Source: Magnolia sinica (lineage: Eukaryota > Streptophyta > Magnoliopsida > Magnoliales > Magnoliaceae). Taken from it: a stretch of 64,000 nucleotides of DNA. The position numbers and the translations under genes are program-made. Position 1 is the stretch's first letter; each line of letters starts with the position of its first letter. The DNA is taken from assembly GCF_029962835.1 (NCBI RefSeq), contig NC_080590.1, forward strand, positions 65,936,501-66,000,500, written 5' to 3'. Positions 23,843 through 36,730 of the stretch are shown here, piece after piece. The notes beneath the pieces are model-generated. The model had not been told where the DNA came from and did not search any database. It saw nothing but the letters and a program-made list of their open reading frames with translations.

Positions 23843-24937
23843 ACTCTGTGTTTCTCAGACTTTGTGAATGGCAATGTAATTGTAAATAAATCTAATATGT
23901 TCTTTTTCTGGATTTTCTTCTTTATTGTCACATAAATTTCTCACTAGTCTAATGTAGTCATGATCAGAAAATGTTGAAGCATTGGGTCTAGTGCGATGTA
24001 TATGCTTGATGTAATGTGAGTCATGACCATGCTTCAAAGAGACTCAAGAGTGGCGAGTATGTTTTCTTTCTAGTTCTTGTTGAAGGATGTTTTTATTTGC
24101 ACCAAATACCAGGAATTTTCATGATATTTCATATTCTAATTATGTACCAATAGTGGGTGCAACCCAATGCATCTAAAAGCATTTTGTTTCATAGTGTTGT
24201 TGATCATATGAAATGAGAGAGGGTGGTGGGCGATCAATAGAATCGGATAAAATGGGGAGTACAAACTTTGACTGAATCATTATAAGATTGGAATGATACT
24301 CTGTTAGAACTTAGAAGTCATGTGACATAACTTCTTTATGGTCCATATTTCTCAGTTGACACACCTCATTTTGCATTAGAGATAACCCAACAAATTTCTC
24401 CACTCATTGCAATTACTCTTACAGATGGATGGTTAAAATAACCAAAAAATTCAACAGACATAGGTCCCAAAATCATATGGTTAGGATTGATCCTTCATGA
24501 ATTTTGGGCTATGGTCCATGTAGTAGGATGGTTAATATAGGATGAAGAGTTCATATGACATAAACATTGTCTCAGTGGGCCAAATCACAATGATTTTAAA
24601 AGGTCTCATAAGAGGCTTCGAAAGTATCATTCTCCAAACCGAACCACAAGTAAAGGGTCAAATATAACTACAACATCGTAATATGCTGCAACAAATCCAA
24701 ATTTCATTGGTCACAGATCTTCCTAAACTTACTACGAGTAGAAATATATCAGATCTCATGAATGGTTTGACATAGTTGATTTTTATTGAGTCTCGCCAAA
24801 GCTTGGGCCTACAGCTGTTTGAGCATATCTCACATTCAATGCATGTAGGACACAAAAGTTTTTGTCATATATTCTACATTTCTATTGCAACATGTAGCCT
24901 TATCCAACATAAAAGAATTACTAATGGGCAATAATTG
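23843..24937. other. Unassigned AT-rich sequence
   Basis: Nothing gene-like or repeat-like was recognised in this 1.1-kb stretch. Confidence 0.4.
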
Positions 24938-25044
24938 TATCAACCCATACTTTAATGTTGCATGCATGATAAAAGATCAACGATTAGATTTGCAGTACCC
25001 AGTAGGGAGTATTTGCCACAATGTTAAGAGAATTGAAAGATCAT
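24938..25044 (+). pseudogene. Orphan fragment of a GLP 3' flank
   Basis: ATCAACCCATACTTTAATG, then GATTTGCAGTACCCAGTAGG and GAGTATTTGCCACAATG closely match the DNA downstream of GLP2 (30910-31000) and GLP1 (14515-14610). No GLP coding sequence accompanies it. It ends where the LTR-like copy at 25049 begins. Confidence 0.78.
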
Positions 25045-25048
25045 CTCT

Positions 25049-26560
25049 TGTCACGCCCCAAACTCGAGATCCAGGCTCACAAAATTTACAGCTACTAAAT
25101 CCAGTTTCGACAGCCTCCGTAGTACCCCATACTCATCTCCCAACTCTCATACTTTAGGTTCTGATACTAGGATCCTACAAGGAGGATTTTTAGGGTTTTT
25201 TTTGTAAAGGAGCATAATCACAAGTGTACCCAAGTCACAAAACATCATCACCACATATCCACTAATATAATATTTGAGTACAGTACTGAAAGGAAAATAT
25301 ATGATATAACAAAACTCCAAAAGATCAGGCACATACTCCTGCCTCAATGCTACTACAATTTAGCATAACCTGCACGTAACAAATATGCATAAGCTTACTA
25401 AGAAGCTTAAAGAGTGTGTGTGCAATGCATGTGTCAAGCATACAAATGTCAGAGTAAGCGGAAATGACGGAGGGCTAAACTGGCAAGTCTATAAATGATG
25501 TTAGTCATATCAAGGCTATGCAATGCAAGGCCTACGTGGCCAAATGTCATATACTAGAGATGCAATGTAAAACATGGCAATACTAGTCCACATATAATTA
25601 TAGTTAGTATATGGAAACATCACTGGGGTCTAGTACACTCTAACATTGGTTGTTGCCCATGATGCACACTACCAAGTGAGTGGAAAAGACCTCACTATCA
25701 ACCTTGCTAGTGGTATGTTAATGCCCACCTGACTCACCAATAGTAGACTCATTTACGAGCTGGTTAGACTCAACCTACCTTACAGCCCCTACCCTCGGGC
25801 GGATAAGGTCACACTCATTTTCAACCGACCACGAAATAGTGGGAGATGTGGCCTACTGGTATCTGGCACTCGGGTGCTCATGTTATCCACTTAGTCTTAA
25901 CGTTAAAGCATTCTACCGGTACCACAAGGGTTTAGGTACTTTCACCCATGAACATCCTAAGCCCCCAAGTGCTAAAACAGATATTTTCGGTATCCAATCT
26001 GACCATCATGATAAGCCTGTGGAGACCACAACCCTGATGTCACTAAGGTGTAAAAGTGATCGTGACACACAGATGCAAAATGCATGAGTCATACTATCCA
26101 AGTCATGCACCAAACCTAAGCGCACCGCACGATCATATGGGGCAACCTTATCTCATATGGGGTCCCCTAAGTATCTTAAGCCGAAAGGCGTATGATATGA
26201 TCAATCTTCATCCACAACAGGCATAGAAATGATGCGTATGAGCATATAAATGAGCATGATATCAATTATACTAGACATGTTATCAGTGTGTCCGATCAAG
26301 TTAAATATACCAGCATGTTATTAAACATATCATGAGATAAAAAGTAGGAACCGAACGGCAGGCCTCACTAGAAATATAAAGGTTTATGTGGTGTGGCTCA
26401 CATTAGACTAACATCGACTCCTCATGTAGTGTATAAGGCATGGGTAAAATACATATATGAAGGCGGGATCCACTGGGAGTGACCTGGATGGACACCCACA
26501 TGTACAACATACGTCCCACTAGGCTCCAGTCTATTGGCCCACTGATGATATCCCAAAACA
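25049..26560 (+). mobile_element. LTR-like fossil, copy 2
   Basis: Starts TGTCACGCCCCAAACTCGAG and is the inverted counterpart of 16960-18546. The far end is not clear; similarity fades near 26560. No coding domains are seen. Confidence 0.58.
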
Positions 26561-27260
26561 ATCAAATTGTCAATGACATTTCTATAATTAATTTATTAGG
26601 ATGATCTATACCGTCCGAACATTTCTGACATAAATCGATGGTTAGTCACTAGGATGTGATCATTTGCTTATGGCCTCTAAGTCTTGAGATTTCATCATTT
26701 CAGCCAAGGTATATGCTTCAATACATTTAACATAACCATAGTCTTAATATTACACGCACCCACTAATTAGGGAATTAAATCGATTTAATTTCAAACCTTT
26801 ACAAGTATATTATGCATATCACTTTAGGATTACAAGGATTTCGAATCCAGTATGCCAAACATAACCAAATTATAATGGATCCCAAATCTAGGGATTTTCA
26901 AGTCCAAGGAATCCCAAGTCCAAGAGGTTTCTACCCCCCATAGTTTCTCGTGCGTGGCTTACCTAAGATTTGGATTGGCCTCAACTTTACGCCCCTGGCG
27001 TAGATGGCACATAAACATTAAGGTGGGTCCCACAAGTGGGGCCTAAGTGCTGCCAAAATGGGCAACCCTCCTTGCCCAATGATTCCATTGGTGTAGTCCA
27101 CCTAATATACGGATCACCCTCATTTTTGGGCCTATGGCTTAACATGATCTATTAAAATGGATGAATGGTGTGGATGAAACATAGACATCATGGATGGTCC
27201 CACGAGTGGGCCCCACTCCACGCCCGTGGTTGGGCGTCTGCCTACCCATTGGGTGCCGGT

Positions 27261-27264
<4 letters not shown>
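26561..27264. other. Unassigned sequence with MITE fragments
   Basis: AT-rich to about 26950, then MITE-type words (GGTGGGTCCCACAAGTGGGG, CCACGAGTGGGCCCCAC) up to the TA microsatellite. No gene. Confidence 0.5.

Positions 27265-27313
<49 letters not shown>
27265..27313. repeat. TA microsatellite left of MITE A3
   Basis: A pure TA run of about 24 units borders the terminus of the next element. Confidence 0.9.
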
Positions 27314-27317
<4 letters not shown>

Positions 27318-27812
27318 ATTGTACTATGAGGTCGACCTCATGGGAACTTCCCATGAGGTCAATCTGTGTGGGCCCATCGTGATGTGTGTCGAACATCAAA
27401 ACCATGCATTTGATGGGTTCCATTTAGGTTATGGGACATCCCAAAAATCATCTGTATACAGCAATCAGGTGGGCCATACCATTTAAAACCATGTAAAGAC
27501 ATGACTAAAACCTATAAAATCACTTAGTGGGGCCCAACTGAGTTTTGGATGCGGTTAAAACTTGGTCTAACCCCTCATCCAAGTGGGACACACACAATGG
27601 ATGGGCTGGATTTGTGAACTACATCTCGGTGGGCCCAATAAATGATTATGAATGTTTTAATGGGAGGATAACCCCTCTCAAATATTGTATGTGGTGTGGC
27701 CCACCCAAGTCATGGATTGACTTGAATTTTAAGCCTGTGGCTCACCATGGAATGATGCATCTATCTGATGGGTCAGATGTTTGACACACATCAGCTCATA
27801 GTACCATTTCCC
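27314..27812. mobile_element. TA-microsatellite MITE (family A copy 3), intact
   Basis: The left end GAAAATTGTACTATGAGG and the mirrored right end GGGAAATGGTACTATGAGC bracket inverted arms (GGGCCCATCGTGATGTGTGTC against GACACACATCAGC). TA repeat lies on the left, and TA then GT repeat on the right (27816-27894). It is the duplicate of the element at 1-397. Confidence 0.88.
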
Positions 27813-27814
27813 AT

Positions 27815-27895
<81 letters not shown>

Positions 27896-29842
27896 GTTTG
27901 TTTTGGTCACACAATTAAATTGGGCTCCACTTGGATAATCTACTCTGCTCACCACGTAGGCCAGCTTTAGCGGGGTCAATGAGCTCTAATTTGGGCTGAT
28001 TTAGACGAACATGGACTCCATAGTGGGCCTTGGAAGATTTCAATAGTAGGAGTTTGTTTCCTTCAGTGCGGCCCATTTGACACTCGGATCTATCTCATTT
28101 TTCAGCCCATGCCCTAAAATGATCAGGAGAAGTTGGTGGTTGGCTCAGATTAAATATATAAATCAATATTGGTCCCACTTTTGAGAGTCGTGCTTGGCGA
28201 GGATGGGTTAACCGCCAGCATGCAGGGCTACACTTTGTATTATTATATATGTATATTTATTTTGTATACACCGTCAAGGTTGGCCCCATGTGAATGATCT
28301 ACTCCACCCACCGTCTTGCTTATCTCGAACGGAGCCCAATAGGCCCTGACTTGGGATGGTTTGGATGATCAGTGACCCCACTGCAGGCTTTGGAAGGTTT
28401 CAACTGTAAGACTGTATTTCGCTTAGTGCGGTTCACTCAAGACTTGGATCCACTTAATTTTTCGGCCTATGGCCTAAAATAATCTGGAGAAACTGGTGGA
28501 CGATGTGGATTAAATATATACATCAAGGTGGAGTCACGGCTGGGACGCCCCCACCCCCACGTCGCCATGGCTGACGTGAGCGGGGTGCTCCCAACTCCCC
28601 ACCGACGCCTCTGGTGCGGTCCACCTGATGGTTGGATCAGCTTGATTTTTAGGCTCCATGGCTAATATGAGCCGAGAAACAAATAGGTAGTGTGGATCTA
28701 TGAAATACTTCACAGTGGGTCTCATGAGTGGGAACCCACTCTCCCAACTCTCCCATATAGATACGATGGGCTTAATAGCCATGATAATCACGGTGTGGCA
28801 CACCTGAGAATTGGCTTGCCTTCAATTTTGGGTCCAACGGCCAAAATCAGATGGAATTTCGGATGAATGGTGAAGATGGGACATAAGCATCATGGTGGAG
28901 TTCAAGAGTGGAGGCCCCAATCCCCTTTGTATTAATGGAGTCTCACGTTGAGAACATCCCAGCATCTGGAAACGTTTTTTTTTTTTAAAGAAAAAAAAAA
29001 AGAAAAAGAAAAAGAAAAAAAGAAAGGGCAAGTATGTGGAATCCACCTGAGAAATCTAGGCCGTCTAGTGAGCCAACTCATGGTGTGCCCAAGAACTGCT
29101 AACCAAGCCAAAATTTGTATCTTTACTTCTTCATATGTGTGTGTGATCTAATAAATATGTTAAATGGGAAATAATCATCATGGTGGGCCAGACAAGGTGG
29201 TCCACGTTGTGATATTGTGCGGGACATGCTCTCCAACAGCCGACTAATAGATGAAATGCCAGATTATGTTGTACAAGACACCAAAGTTGGGCCCACAGGA
29301 AGAATGGCTCAAATCTCAGACATACACAGTGCATACATTTGTCTCATTGAAAAGGTCTTTGGAAACCCCAATTTAAAAGAAGTAGACCAAGTATGCCTTT
29401 ACTAATTAGCTTTGATTAATTTTTAAATGAATGCTTAGATTAGTGTGATTAGATAAATCTCATGAACGAATGATTAGTCAAGAGGGCACATCAGGACCCC
29501 TTTTTGACCATTTCACCACCGGTGGCATTATGACTATGCTTATGATATTCCTTGTCACATAGTTAGCATTTATAAAATCCAGAATTAGTAAACATATGAT
29601 GATATTTTCTACACGTAACTGAGCCAATTCCTTCTTTCACACAGGACTTGAAGAGGAAGAAGTCTTGAATTTCAAATAATAATAAAAATAATAAGACCAT
29701 TTCAATGACAAACATTTCTGTAACCCCGTTATAAATACTAGCCTAATTCTCTTACAGAACCCACAGCCGAAAAACTCATCATTTTATAACATTTAGAGTT
29801 TCATAGCATATATACATACACAATCCTAGACAGATTTTCAAG
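27813..29842 (+). other. Upstream half of GLP duplication unit 2
   Basis: It starts with a TA/GT microsatellite (27816-27894) and is then collinear with 398-2314. It includes an expanded T/A-rich tract at 28975-29025, shorter in unit 1. MITE-derived words are frequent to about 28900; the final 700 bp are GLP promoter-proximal DNA shared by all GLP copies. No separate gene. Confidence 0.8.
29730..29737 (+). promoter_or_regulatory. TATA box of GLP2
   Basis: TATAAATA in the context CCCCGTTATAAATACTAGCC, about 105 bp before the start codon. The position is conserved in all four GLP copies. Confidence 0.85.
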
Positions 29843-30726
29843 ATGTCCACGGGCTTTCTTCTCTTAGCATTTTTTGCATTCAGTTTCTCCTTTATCTCCG
29901 CATCCGATCCCAGCCCTTTACAGGATTTCTGTGTCGCTGTGCGCAACAGCCCAGGTATTTTCACTCCACTGAAAGAAAAAAAATAAAAAATCAAGTAACT
30001 GCATCATTGCTGCAAATAATATTACATGTAAATGCAATCCACCCCATTCGTGAAAGGATTCACATGATGAATGGGATAAAACACCAACCTCATTGTCTGT
30101 TATATTCTGTTTATATTGTTTTAATAATTCTTGAAAGAATATGCTGCTTACAATATCTTTTGTGTTATATGATGGCAGTGTTGGTGAATGGATTTGTGTG
30201 CAAGGACCCAATGCAAGTTCAGGCTGATGATTTCTTCCTCACGGGACTGGACAAACCAGGCAACATGAGTAACAAGGTTGGGTCCAATGTGACCCAAGTA
30301 AACGTAGCTCAGATAGCAGGACTCAATACCCTCGGAGTCTCTTTGGTTCGGATAGACTATGCACCCTATGGTCTCAATGCACCCCACACGCACCCAAGGG
30401 CGACGGAGATTTTAACAGTTTTGGAGGGCACCCTTTATGTCGGATTCGTCACTTCCAACCCAGACAATCGCCTCATGACAAAGGTCCTTCAAAAGGGCGA
30501 TGTGTTTGTCTTCCCAATAGGCTTGGTTCACTTCCAGTTTAACATTGGCCTCACCAATGCCATAGCAATTGCAGGACTGAGCAGCCAGAGTCCAGGAACT
30601 ATCACCATTGCGAATGCTGTGTTTGGATCGAATCCACCCATCTCAGACGACATTCTTGCCAAGGCATTCCAAGTTGATAAGAACATAGTTGATTATCTCC
30701 AATCGAAGTTTGGAATGAAAAATTAG
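29843..30726 (+). CDS. GLP2: germin-like protein, subfamily 1 (intact, two exons)
   Basis: A secreted cupin of the cell wall/apoplast. Family members bind Mn and are linked to superoxide dismutase or oxalate-type chemistry and defence; the activity of this one is not known. Exons are 29843-29954 and 30179-30726, separated by a 224-bp GT-AG intron, giving 219 aa, the usual GLP length. Residues 1-20 are a hydrophobic signal peptide with likely cleavage after FSFISA. Cys30 and Cys45 are the conserved disulfide pair. NVT at 74-76 is a glycosylation site. Cupin box 1 has HTHPRATE with metal ligands His107, His109 and Glu114; box 2 is [16 protein letters not shown] with His155. All ligands are intact. 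A KGD tripeptide (143-145) replaces the RGD often found here. The ATG is the only one that gives a signal peptide. Tandem paralogues lie on both sides. Confidence 0.96.
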
Positions 30727-31492
30727 AGCATGCCCCATACAATAAAATGGGAGTGCAACATTTTTATTATTATTATTTATTTATTTTGTCTCTTGTTTTC
30801 TTTCTTTATTTGTTTCCGTTTAATGATATCTAATGGATTATAGCACGTGACGAAAATATCTGTCTAGATAATTATAAAAATGCAATTGATGATGCATCAA
30901 CAGTTTGGATCAACCCATACTTTAATGTTGCATGCATGATAAAAGATCAACGGTCAGATTTGCAGTACCCAGTGGGGAGTATTCGCCACAATGACAAGAG
31001 GATCGAAATGGTCATGTGAAAAAACATCCCACATAATAACCCTATACAATGGAAGCCTTTTAAGGTTGAGCAATTCAAAATCGAGGCTGCATTTTCTTTG
31101 AACCAGGGAGAATGATGATATCTAGAGTGTCTCGTGCTGATGGTCCAAATCAAAAGTGGAACACCTCATGCAGACCATGAAAACTAATCTAATGGACAAG
31201 ATCAAAGAGAGGTCCACATTCTCACACTAAATCATGAGATCTGGACTGTTCGTGCAAAATATCCAGGCCATCAATACACCTGCAGCAGAGGTGATGGTGG
31301 AATGCACGAGCATGTCCAAGACATGCACGTAGACATGGACGGATGTTCGTTTGAACATCCCACTTTGAAGTCGTTTTCCTATATATGCTACCTTCTACAG
31401 CTCATGTGGACACTTATCCAAAAATAATTTCGTAGGTAAATTTTCATGGGCCTTGAAATGTGATCCTGCAAATTGAGTTGGAGCTGCAACAC
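30727..31492 (+). other. 3' flank of GLP2
   Basis: AATAAA at 30741-30746 lies 15 bp after the stop codon and is the probable poly-A signal. The remainder is collinear with the GLP1 3' flank and diverges after about 31492, the right edge of the duplication. Confidence 0.8.
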
Positions 31493-31739
31493 TTGTTATT
31501 AAGCAAACTTGCATATCCAAAGTCAAAATATGTACGTTTCATCACTGTTACCTCGGTTTAGAAAACTTGTTCAATAGGCTTAACTTTTCTATATATCACG
31601 AGTCCTCACCAAAAATAAATTAGATTTTTCTAGGCAAAAACAGGTGCGTTTATGCTACTTTATGATATGAGAGTCTTAACCGACTCGATTTTCAGCTTAC
31701 GCCATAAAATGATCTCGAAATATGGATTAACGCTGTGGA

Positions 31740-32330
31740 TCTAATACAAACATCATGATGGCCCCACAGAAGCTCTGCTTCTCGAAACATGTCCATCATT
31801 TTTTCCTTCCCACGTAGTCGGCTTCCTGTCTCTCCAAACCCTCTGGGCGTGGATTTCCCGCAAAATCCTTTCGCAGTAACATGGACCGATGGCTGGGGCC
31901 CACTTTTATGTTTGTGAGAAATTCCTAATGTTAAAACCTTTATACAGTCCACTGTGATATTTGTATGCCATCTATACCGTTCATAAGTTCATACTTACGG
32001 ACATGGGTGTGTGTACTGACATGGGCGTGTGTATGGGTGGCTAACATGGAGTGTGTGTACTGACATGGGTGTGTACTAACAAGCTAATCTAAAAATTTTT
32101 AAAAAAAAGTTCGTACTTACTGGGATGAACTGAAAACTCAAAATTATTAGCATGATCCAAAACTACTGTGGCCCTATAAATGATTCTATGGTGGACGTTC
32201 AATCTTCACAGTTTCCTATCGTATAACCCACTTGATAGCTAGATCTGGCTCGTTTTTGGGCTCTTATCCTAACATGATCTGTTAAAACTAATTAACGGGT
32301 CGGATTTCTTGAAAAACTCACGATGGTCCC
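31740..32330. mobile_element. Palindromic MITE (CCTGCGAAAGG family), containing a SINE piece
   Basis: The left part carries GGGCGTGGATTTCCCGCAAAATCC near 31848, a variant of the GGATTTCCTGC terminus seen at 6050, 34374 and 35559. The right arm (about 32200-32330) contains the expected mirror words but is cut short where the copia-like LTR begins. Confidence 0.55.
31999..32106 (+). mobile_element. 5'-truncated SINE with 14-bp target duplication
   Basis: It is the 3' half of the retroposon at 37500-37652: GGTGGCTAACATGGAGTGTG, GACATGGGTGTGTACTAACAAGCTAA, then an A-rich tail. AAGTTCATACTTAC before it and AAGTTCGTACTTAC after it form a 14-bp target duplication with one mismatch. An internal partial duplication of ACTGACATGGG(T/C)GTGTG is present. 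Confidence 0.82.
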
Positions 32331-32337
32331 ATTTAGG

Positions 32338-32850
32338 TTATAGTTGACCTATATTAGTCGAAAGGCATACACCCGCAATCCACGTATCCGGAGGATTCGG
32401 AGTGAGATGCCTACTGCGTCCAGAAAGAATAAAGGATGTCCATGTTGATGGTGTTTTCCTCCTCAGGTTAGAGGAGATGAGGTGCGGTTCGAATGCCACA
32501 AACAGTGGAATCCCTGCGCTGCTCGACCAGTCCTGCAACCTGCTCGACCAGTCCTGGGTCACTCGATTCAAAGTCCAGCGAGCTCTGTGAATAGTATTCA
32601 ACCAGTCGAGGGTCGGCTTGACCAGTCCTGCAGCCTGCACGACCAGTCCTGATTATGCAGATTTGAGTCCGATTTTATGTGGGATTCGAAATTTTGAGGC
32701 GGCTTTCGCAAGGGTGCAAAAGAGAGTTTCCTAAACTATAAATAGGAGGTCTCTAGGGTTTTCTAGGGCATGCAAGAGGTAATGCAAGAGGGTTTCCTAA
32801 AGCTTTGCAAGGGTTTGCCAATGTGTTTAGGGCTATCAAAGGGGTGTGTA

Positions 32851-32888
<38 letters not shown>

Positions 32889-33228
32889 GGAGGAAGCTTG
32901 TGGACAGGAGGTTATGCTCGTAGAGGTGATCTAATATATCTCAGCACTTCCACATCCTCATAATCAGTGAGATCTCTCCGTTTTTCTTTTATTCTCTTAT
33001 TGTTTATCCACTCATGCGTGAGTGAAGAAGGTTGTAACGTTCTACTTCATAGTGGATTGTTGATCTGGACGAAGTCCCGTGGTTTTTACCTCTTTGAGGG
33101 TTTTCCACGTAAAAATCTCTTGTGTGGTGTGTGGTTTATGCTTTGATTTATTTCACTGCTTTATTATCCCATAATTTTGGTTTGTTCTGGGAGGCTAGAT
33201 CCTAAGGTTTGAGCAAGGCCCCCAACAC
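32338..33228 (+). mobile_element. Ty1/copia-type LTR fossil
   Basis: It has the layout of a copia (SIRE/Maximus-like) LTR. Repeated GACCAGTCCTG words occur at 32519-32650, a TATA box TATAAATA at 32737-32744, and a downstream leader with GTGTGT/GAGAGA. The distal words GAGGGTTTTCCACGTAAAAATC and the terminal CCCCCAACA follow. No internal region follows, so it is a lone or truncated LTR. The left boundary is approximate. Confidence 0.6.
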
Positions 33229-33735
33229 ATGTTACAAGGAGTGGAACTTGTGTGAGCCCCACCATGATGTATGTGTTAGATCCACAACGTCCATCCATAT
33301 TTCAAGATCATTTTATGGCATGAACCCCAAAACGATGCAAATCCAAATCTCAACAGGACCACGAAACAGAGACAATGGCAATTGTGTACCCACCGTTAAA
33401 AACCACTCAGGGGTTAACAATCTCATATTTTGTTTTCCCTTTATCCAGGTTTGCGTGGTCTATTTGAATCAAGTAGAATAGCAAATAAACATCATGTCCG
33501 CCCTATGAAGGTTCTGACAATCCTTGGTTTTTCTGACGTCGTTCAATTTCGCTCCAGATCTGCCTCATTTTCTAGTTCACATCCTAGACCTATCTTGAAA
33601 AATGGTTCAATAGTGTGGATCTAACATATACATCATGGTGGGGCCCACTGAAGATCCACGCTCCAAAAGATTTCATCCTATAAAACAGAGAAATTCATTG
33701 TACACAGAGGAAATACGCATATTTCTACCGTTTGT
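33229..33735. mobile_element. Palindromic MITE and microsatellite lead
   Basis: The arms GAGCCCCACCATGATGTATGTGTTAGATCC (33256) and GGATCTAACATATACATCATGGTGGGGCCCAC (33616) are inverted copies. The segment 33702-33726 repeats the CACAGAGGAAATA(C/T)GCATATTTC lead seen before the microsatellite at 15127. Confidence 0.7.
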
Positions 33736-33740
33736 GTGTG

Positions 33741-33793
<53 letters not shown>
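33736..33793. repeat. GT-TA-CA microsatellite left of element B
   Basis: TGTGTGTGTATATATATACACACACAC, itself a palindrome, runs into a long CA tract ending exactly at the next element. Confidence 0.88.
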
Positions 33794-33796
<3 letters not shown>

Positions 33797-34373
33797 CAGC
33801 TACGCACATATACACACGTTATTACGTGCGAACTTCCTATCAACCGTCAGATAAGGTAGACGGTCTGTATGAAGGCGCTTTTAGCGCGAGCTCGAAAGAG
33901 CGAGTTTCCTATGCTAGGTGGGTCCCACCAAGATGTTAGTGATAAATCCACACCATCCATACATTTTTAAAAATAATTTTATAGTATGAAACCAAAACTA
34001 AGGTAGATTAAATTCTTAAGTGGGCCACATAGTGTTGATTGAACTCTCACCATTAAAAACTTCCTGGGGCTACCAAATTTTTGGATCAAGCTGATATTTG
34101 TTTTTTTCCATCATCCAGTTCTGTATGACCTAATCTACAAGTTGGATGCCAAATAAATATCACGGTGGGCCCTAAAAAATATTTAACGATGAGAATCATT
34201 ATCACCGCTACTTCCTGTGGTGTGGTCCACTTGAGATTTGGATCTGCCTCAATTTTGGGATAATGCCTTGAAATGATAAGGAAAAATGGATGGACAGGGT
34301 AGATTTTTCAAAAACATCATGGTCGGCCCCACCTAGATTTCCAATGAACTGTGCAAATTGCATGCATCATTAA

Positions 34374-34906
34374 GGGACGCAGACTGGATTTCCTACTAAG
34401 GCCTTTTGCAGGAAGTTCCTACGCTAGGAACCCAGGTGGGGCCCACTGTTATATTTGTGAGAAATCCTCTCTGTCCATCCATTTTTTGAGATCATTTTAG
34501 GAGATAAGACCAAAATTTATCAGGATAAAAGACTCAAGTGGGCCGCACTAAAGGAAAATGTAGTTAGGGAAATTTCTACTGTTGAAACCTCCCTAAGTTC
34601 GACCGTGATGTTTACATGCCATCCATACCATTGATAACGTCATTTGTACTGGGATGAACTAAAAACAAAAATAATAGCATGATTGAAAACTTTTTTGGCC
34701 CCACGAATATTTCAAATGTGGACATTCAATTATCATGTTTTCGGCCCACTTGAGAATTAGATACGGTTCATTTTTGGCCTCATATCTTAAAATGAACTTA
34801 AAAAACGGATGGACAGAGAGGATTTCTCAAAAATATAATAGTGGGCCCCACCTGGGTTCCCAGCGCAGGAACTTCCTGCGAAAGGCTTTCGTAGAAATCC
34901 GCGTCC
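34374..34906. mobile_element. MITE nested in element B (CCTGCGAAAGG family)
   Basis: The left end GGGACGCAGACTGGATTTCC is mirrored by GAAATCCGCGTCCC at the right. Inner mirrored words are AGGAAGTTCCT, GGGTTCC/GGAACCC and GTGGGGCCCAC. Confidence 0.75.
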
Positions 34907-34967
34907 CCGACAGAGGTTGAGTAGCTGACATGGATTGGATAATGATTAATGATAGAGGTTGAGTAGC

Positions 34968-35450
34968 CAGAGTCACTACTGAAGTGACGTCACCAAGTTT
35001 TGTGTGCCCCACATGATGTATGTGTTGTATCCCCATTGTCCATACATTTGGAGAGATCATTTTAGGATATGGTCCAAAGAACGAGGTATGGAGGTTGGGG
35101 TGGACCCCACCATAGAAAACAGTAGTGAGTGTGACGCCCACCATTGAAACCTTCAAAAGGTCCACCATAATTTTTATTTGAGATCCAATCTGTTCATGTG
35201 TTAATGCAGACATGAAAGAAGGGAAAACACAAATATTAGCTGGATCGAGAACTTTTGTAGCCCTCAGAACTTTTTAATGGTGGGCGTCACTCTCCTCACT
35301 ATTTTTTGTGGTGGGGTCCACTAGATCTTTGGATCCGACTCATTCTTTGGATCATGCACTAATATGATCCCTCCAAATTGATGGGCGGTGTAGATACAAA
35401 ACATACATCATGGTGTGGCCCACAGAACTTGGTGACATTCACTTCATTAG
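34968..35450. mobile_element. MITE nested in element B (GTGACGTCACCAAG family)
   Basis: AAGTGACGTCACCAAGTTTTG near 34980 mirrors ACTTGGTGACATTCACTT near 35430, with GTGCCCCACATGATGTATGTG and its inverted copy inside. Relatives occur at about 37010-37480 and 38630-39115. Confidence 0.65.
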
Positions 35451-35558
35451 GGAGTCTGTTATCAACCTATTAGCAGCTAATCCACGCGGGAGGTGAGGGA
35501 CGCATATCACTTCCAACCTCCGCCCGTCTTTGGGATAGGCAATAGCTTTGAGTGGCCA

Positions 35559-36089
35559 GAATTTGATTTCCGGCGAAAGCCTTAGGCAGGAAGTTCCTGG
35601 GTATGCTGGGTGGGGCCCACCACCATGTTTTTGGAAAATATACTTTGTTCATCTGTTTTGCAAGCTAATTTTAGGACAAGCGACAAAAAATGAGGTGGAT
35701 CCAAGATTCGACTGGGCCACACGAGAGGAAACAATAGGGATTTAGTGAGAACCGTTGAAACATTTTTATGACCATAAAAGCTTTTTTTCAGGATAAATTT
35801 TTTATATTTTCACTTCATCCCTATGTTAATGACCTTATAAACGGTTTTGATGGCATATAAACATCAAGATGAAGCCCAGGAAGGTTTCAACGGTAGGTAT
35901 TTATTTCCCAAAATTTCCCTCTCATGTGGCCCACTTTAGTTTTGATCCACCTCGTTTTTGGTCGATTTTCCTAAAATGAGCTCGACAAACGGATGTATGG
36001 AGTATATTTCCCAAAAACATAGTGGTGGGGCCCACCCAGCATGCTTACGCAGGAACTTCCTGCGAAAGGCTTTTGCAGGAAATCAAATC
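35559..36089. mobile_element. MITE nested in element B (CCTGCGAAAGG family, second copy)
   Basis: AGAATTTGATTTCCGGCGAAAGCC at the left mirrors GGCTTTTGCAGGAAATCAAATCT at the right. GCAGGAAGTTCCTG and GCTGGGTGGGGCCCAC are mirrored inside. Confidence 0.75.
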
Positions 36090-36730
36090 TGCCCATAATG
36101 ACGTGTAATGACATAAGCAATTTAGAAAGTTCGTTGGAAATCTATGGGGCCCATCATGATGTTTTTGAGAAATCTACCTAGTCCATCCATTTTTCCTTAT
36201 CATTTCAAGGCATTATCCCAAAACTAAGGCAGATCCAAATCTCAAGTGGACCACACCACAGGAAGCAGCGGTGATAATGATTCTCACCATTAAATATTTT
36301 TTGGGGTCCACCGTGATATTTATTTGACATTCAACCTGTAGATTAGGTCATATAGACCTGGATGATGGAAAAAAAAGCAAATATCAGCTTGATCCAAAAT
36401 TTTGGTAGCCCCAGGAGTTTTTAATGGTGAGATTTCAATCAACACTGTGTGGCCCACTTGAGAATTTGATCTACCTCAGTTTTGGGTTCATAACATAAAA
36501 TTATTTTAAAAAATGTATGGACGGCGTGGATTTATCACTAACATCTTGGTGGGACCCACCTAGCATCCCAATAGAAGAATTTTATGTGAAAAGGCTTCCA
36601 CTACATCCTTCAGATAGTGAATAAGATGAAGAGGCGTGCGAGAGAAGGAAACTCACGCTAAGAACGCCTTCATCTAGACCGTCTACTTTATCTGACAGTT
36701 GATAGGAAGGTTCGTAGGTAATGCTGAGCA

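Noticed and set aside
30148-30393. Minus-strand open frame opposite GLP2 exon 2, with equivalents at 51225-51500 and 51709-51933
   Set aside because: Shadow frames of the GLP coding strand with no family match.
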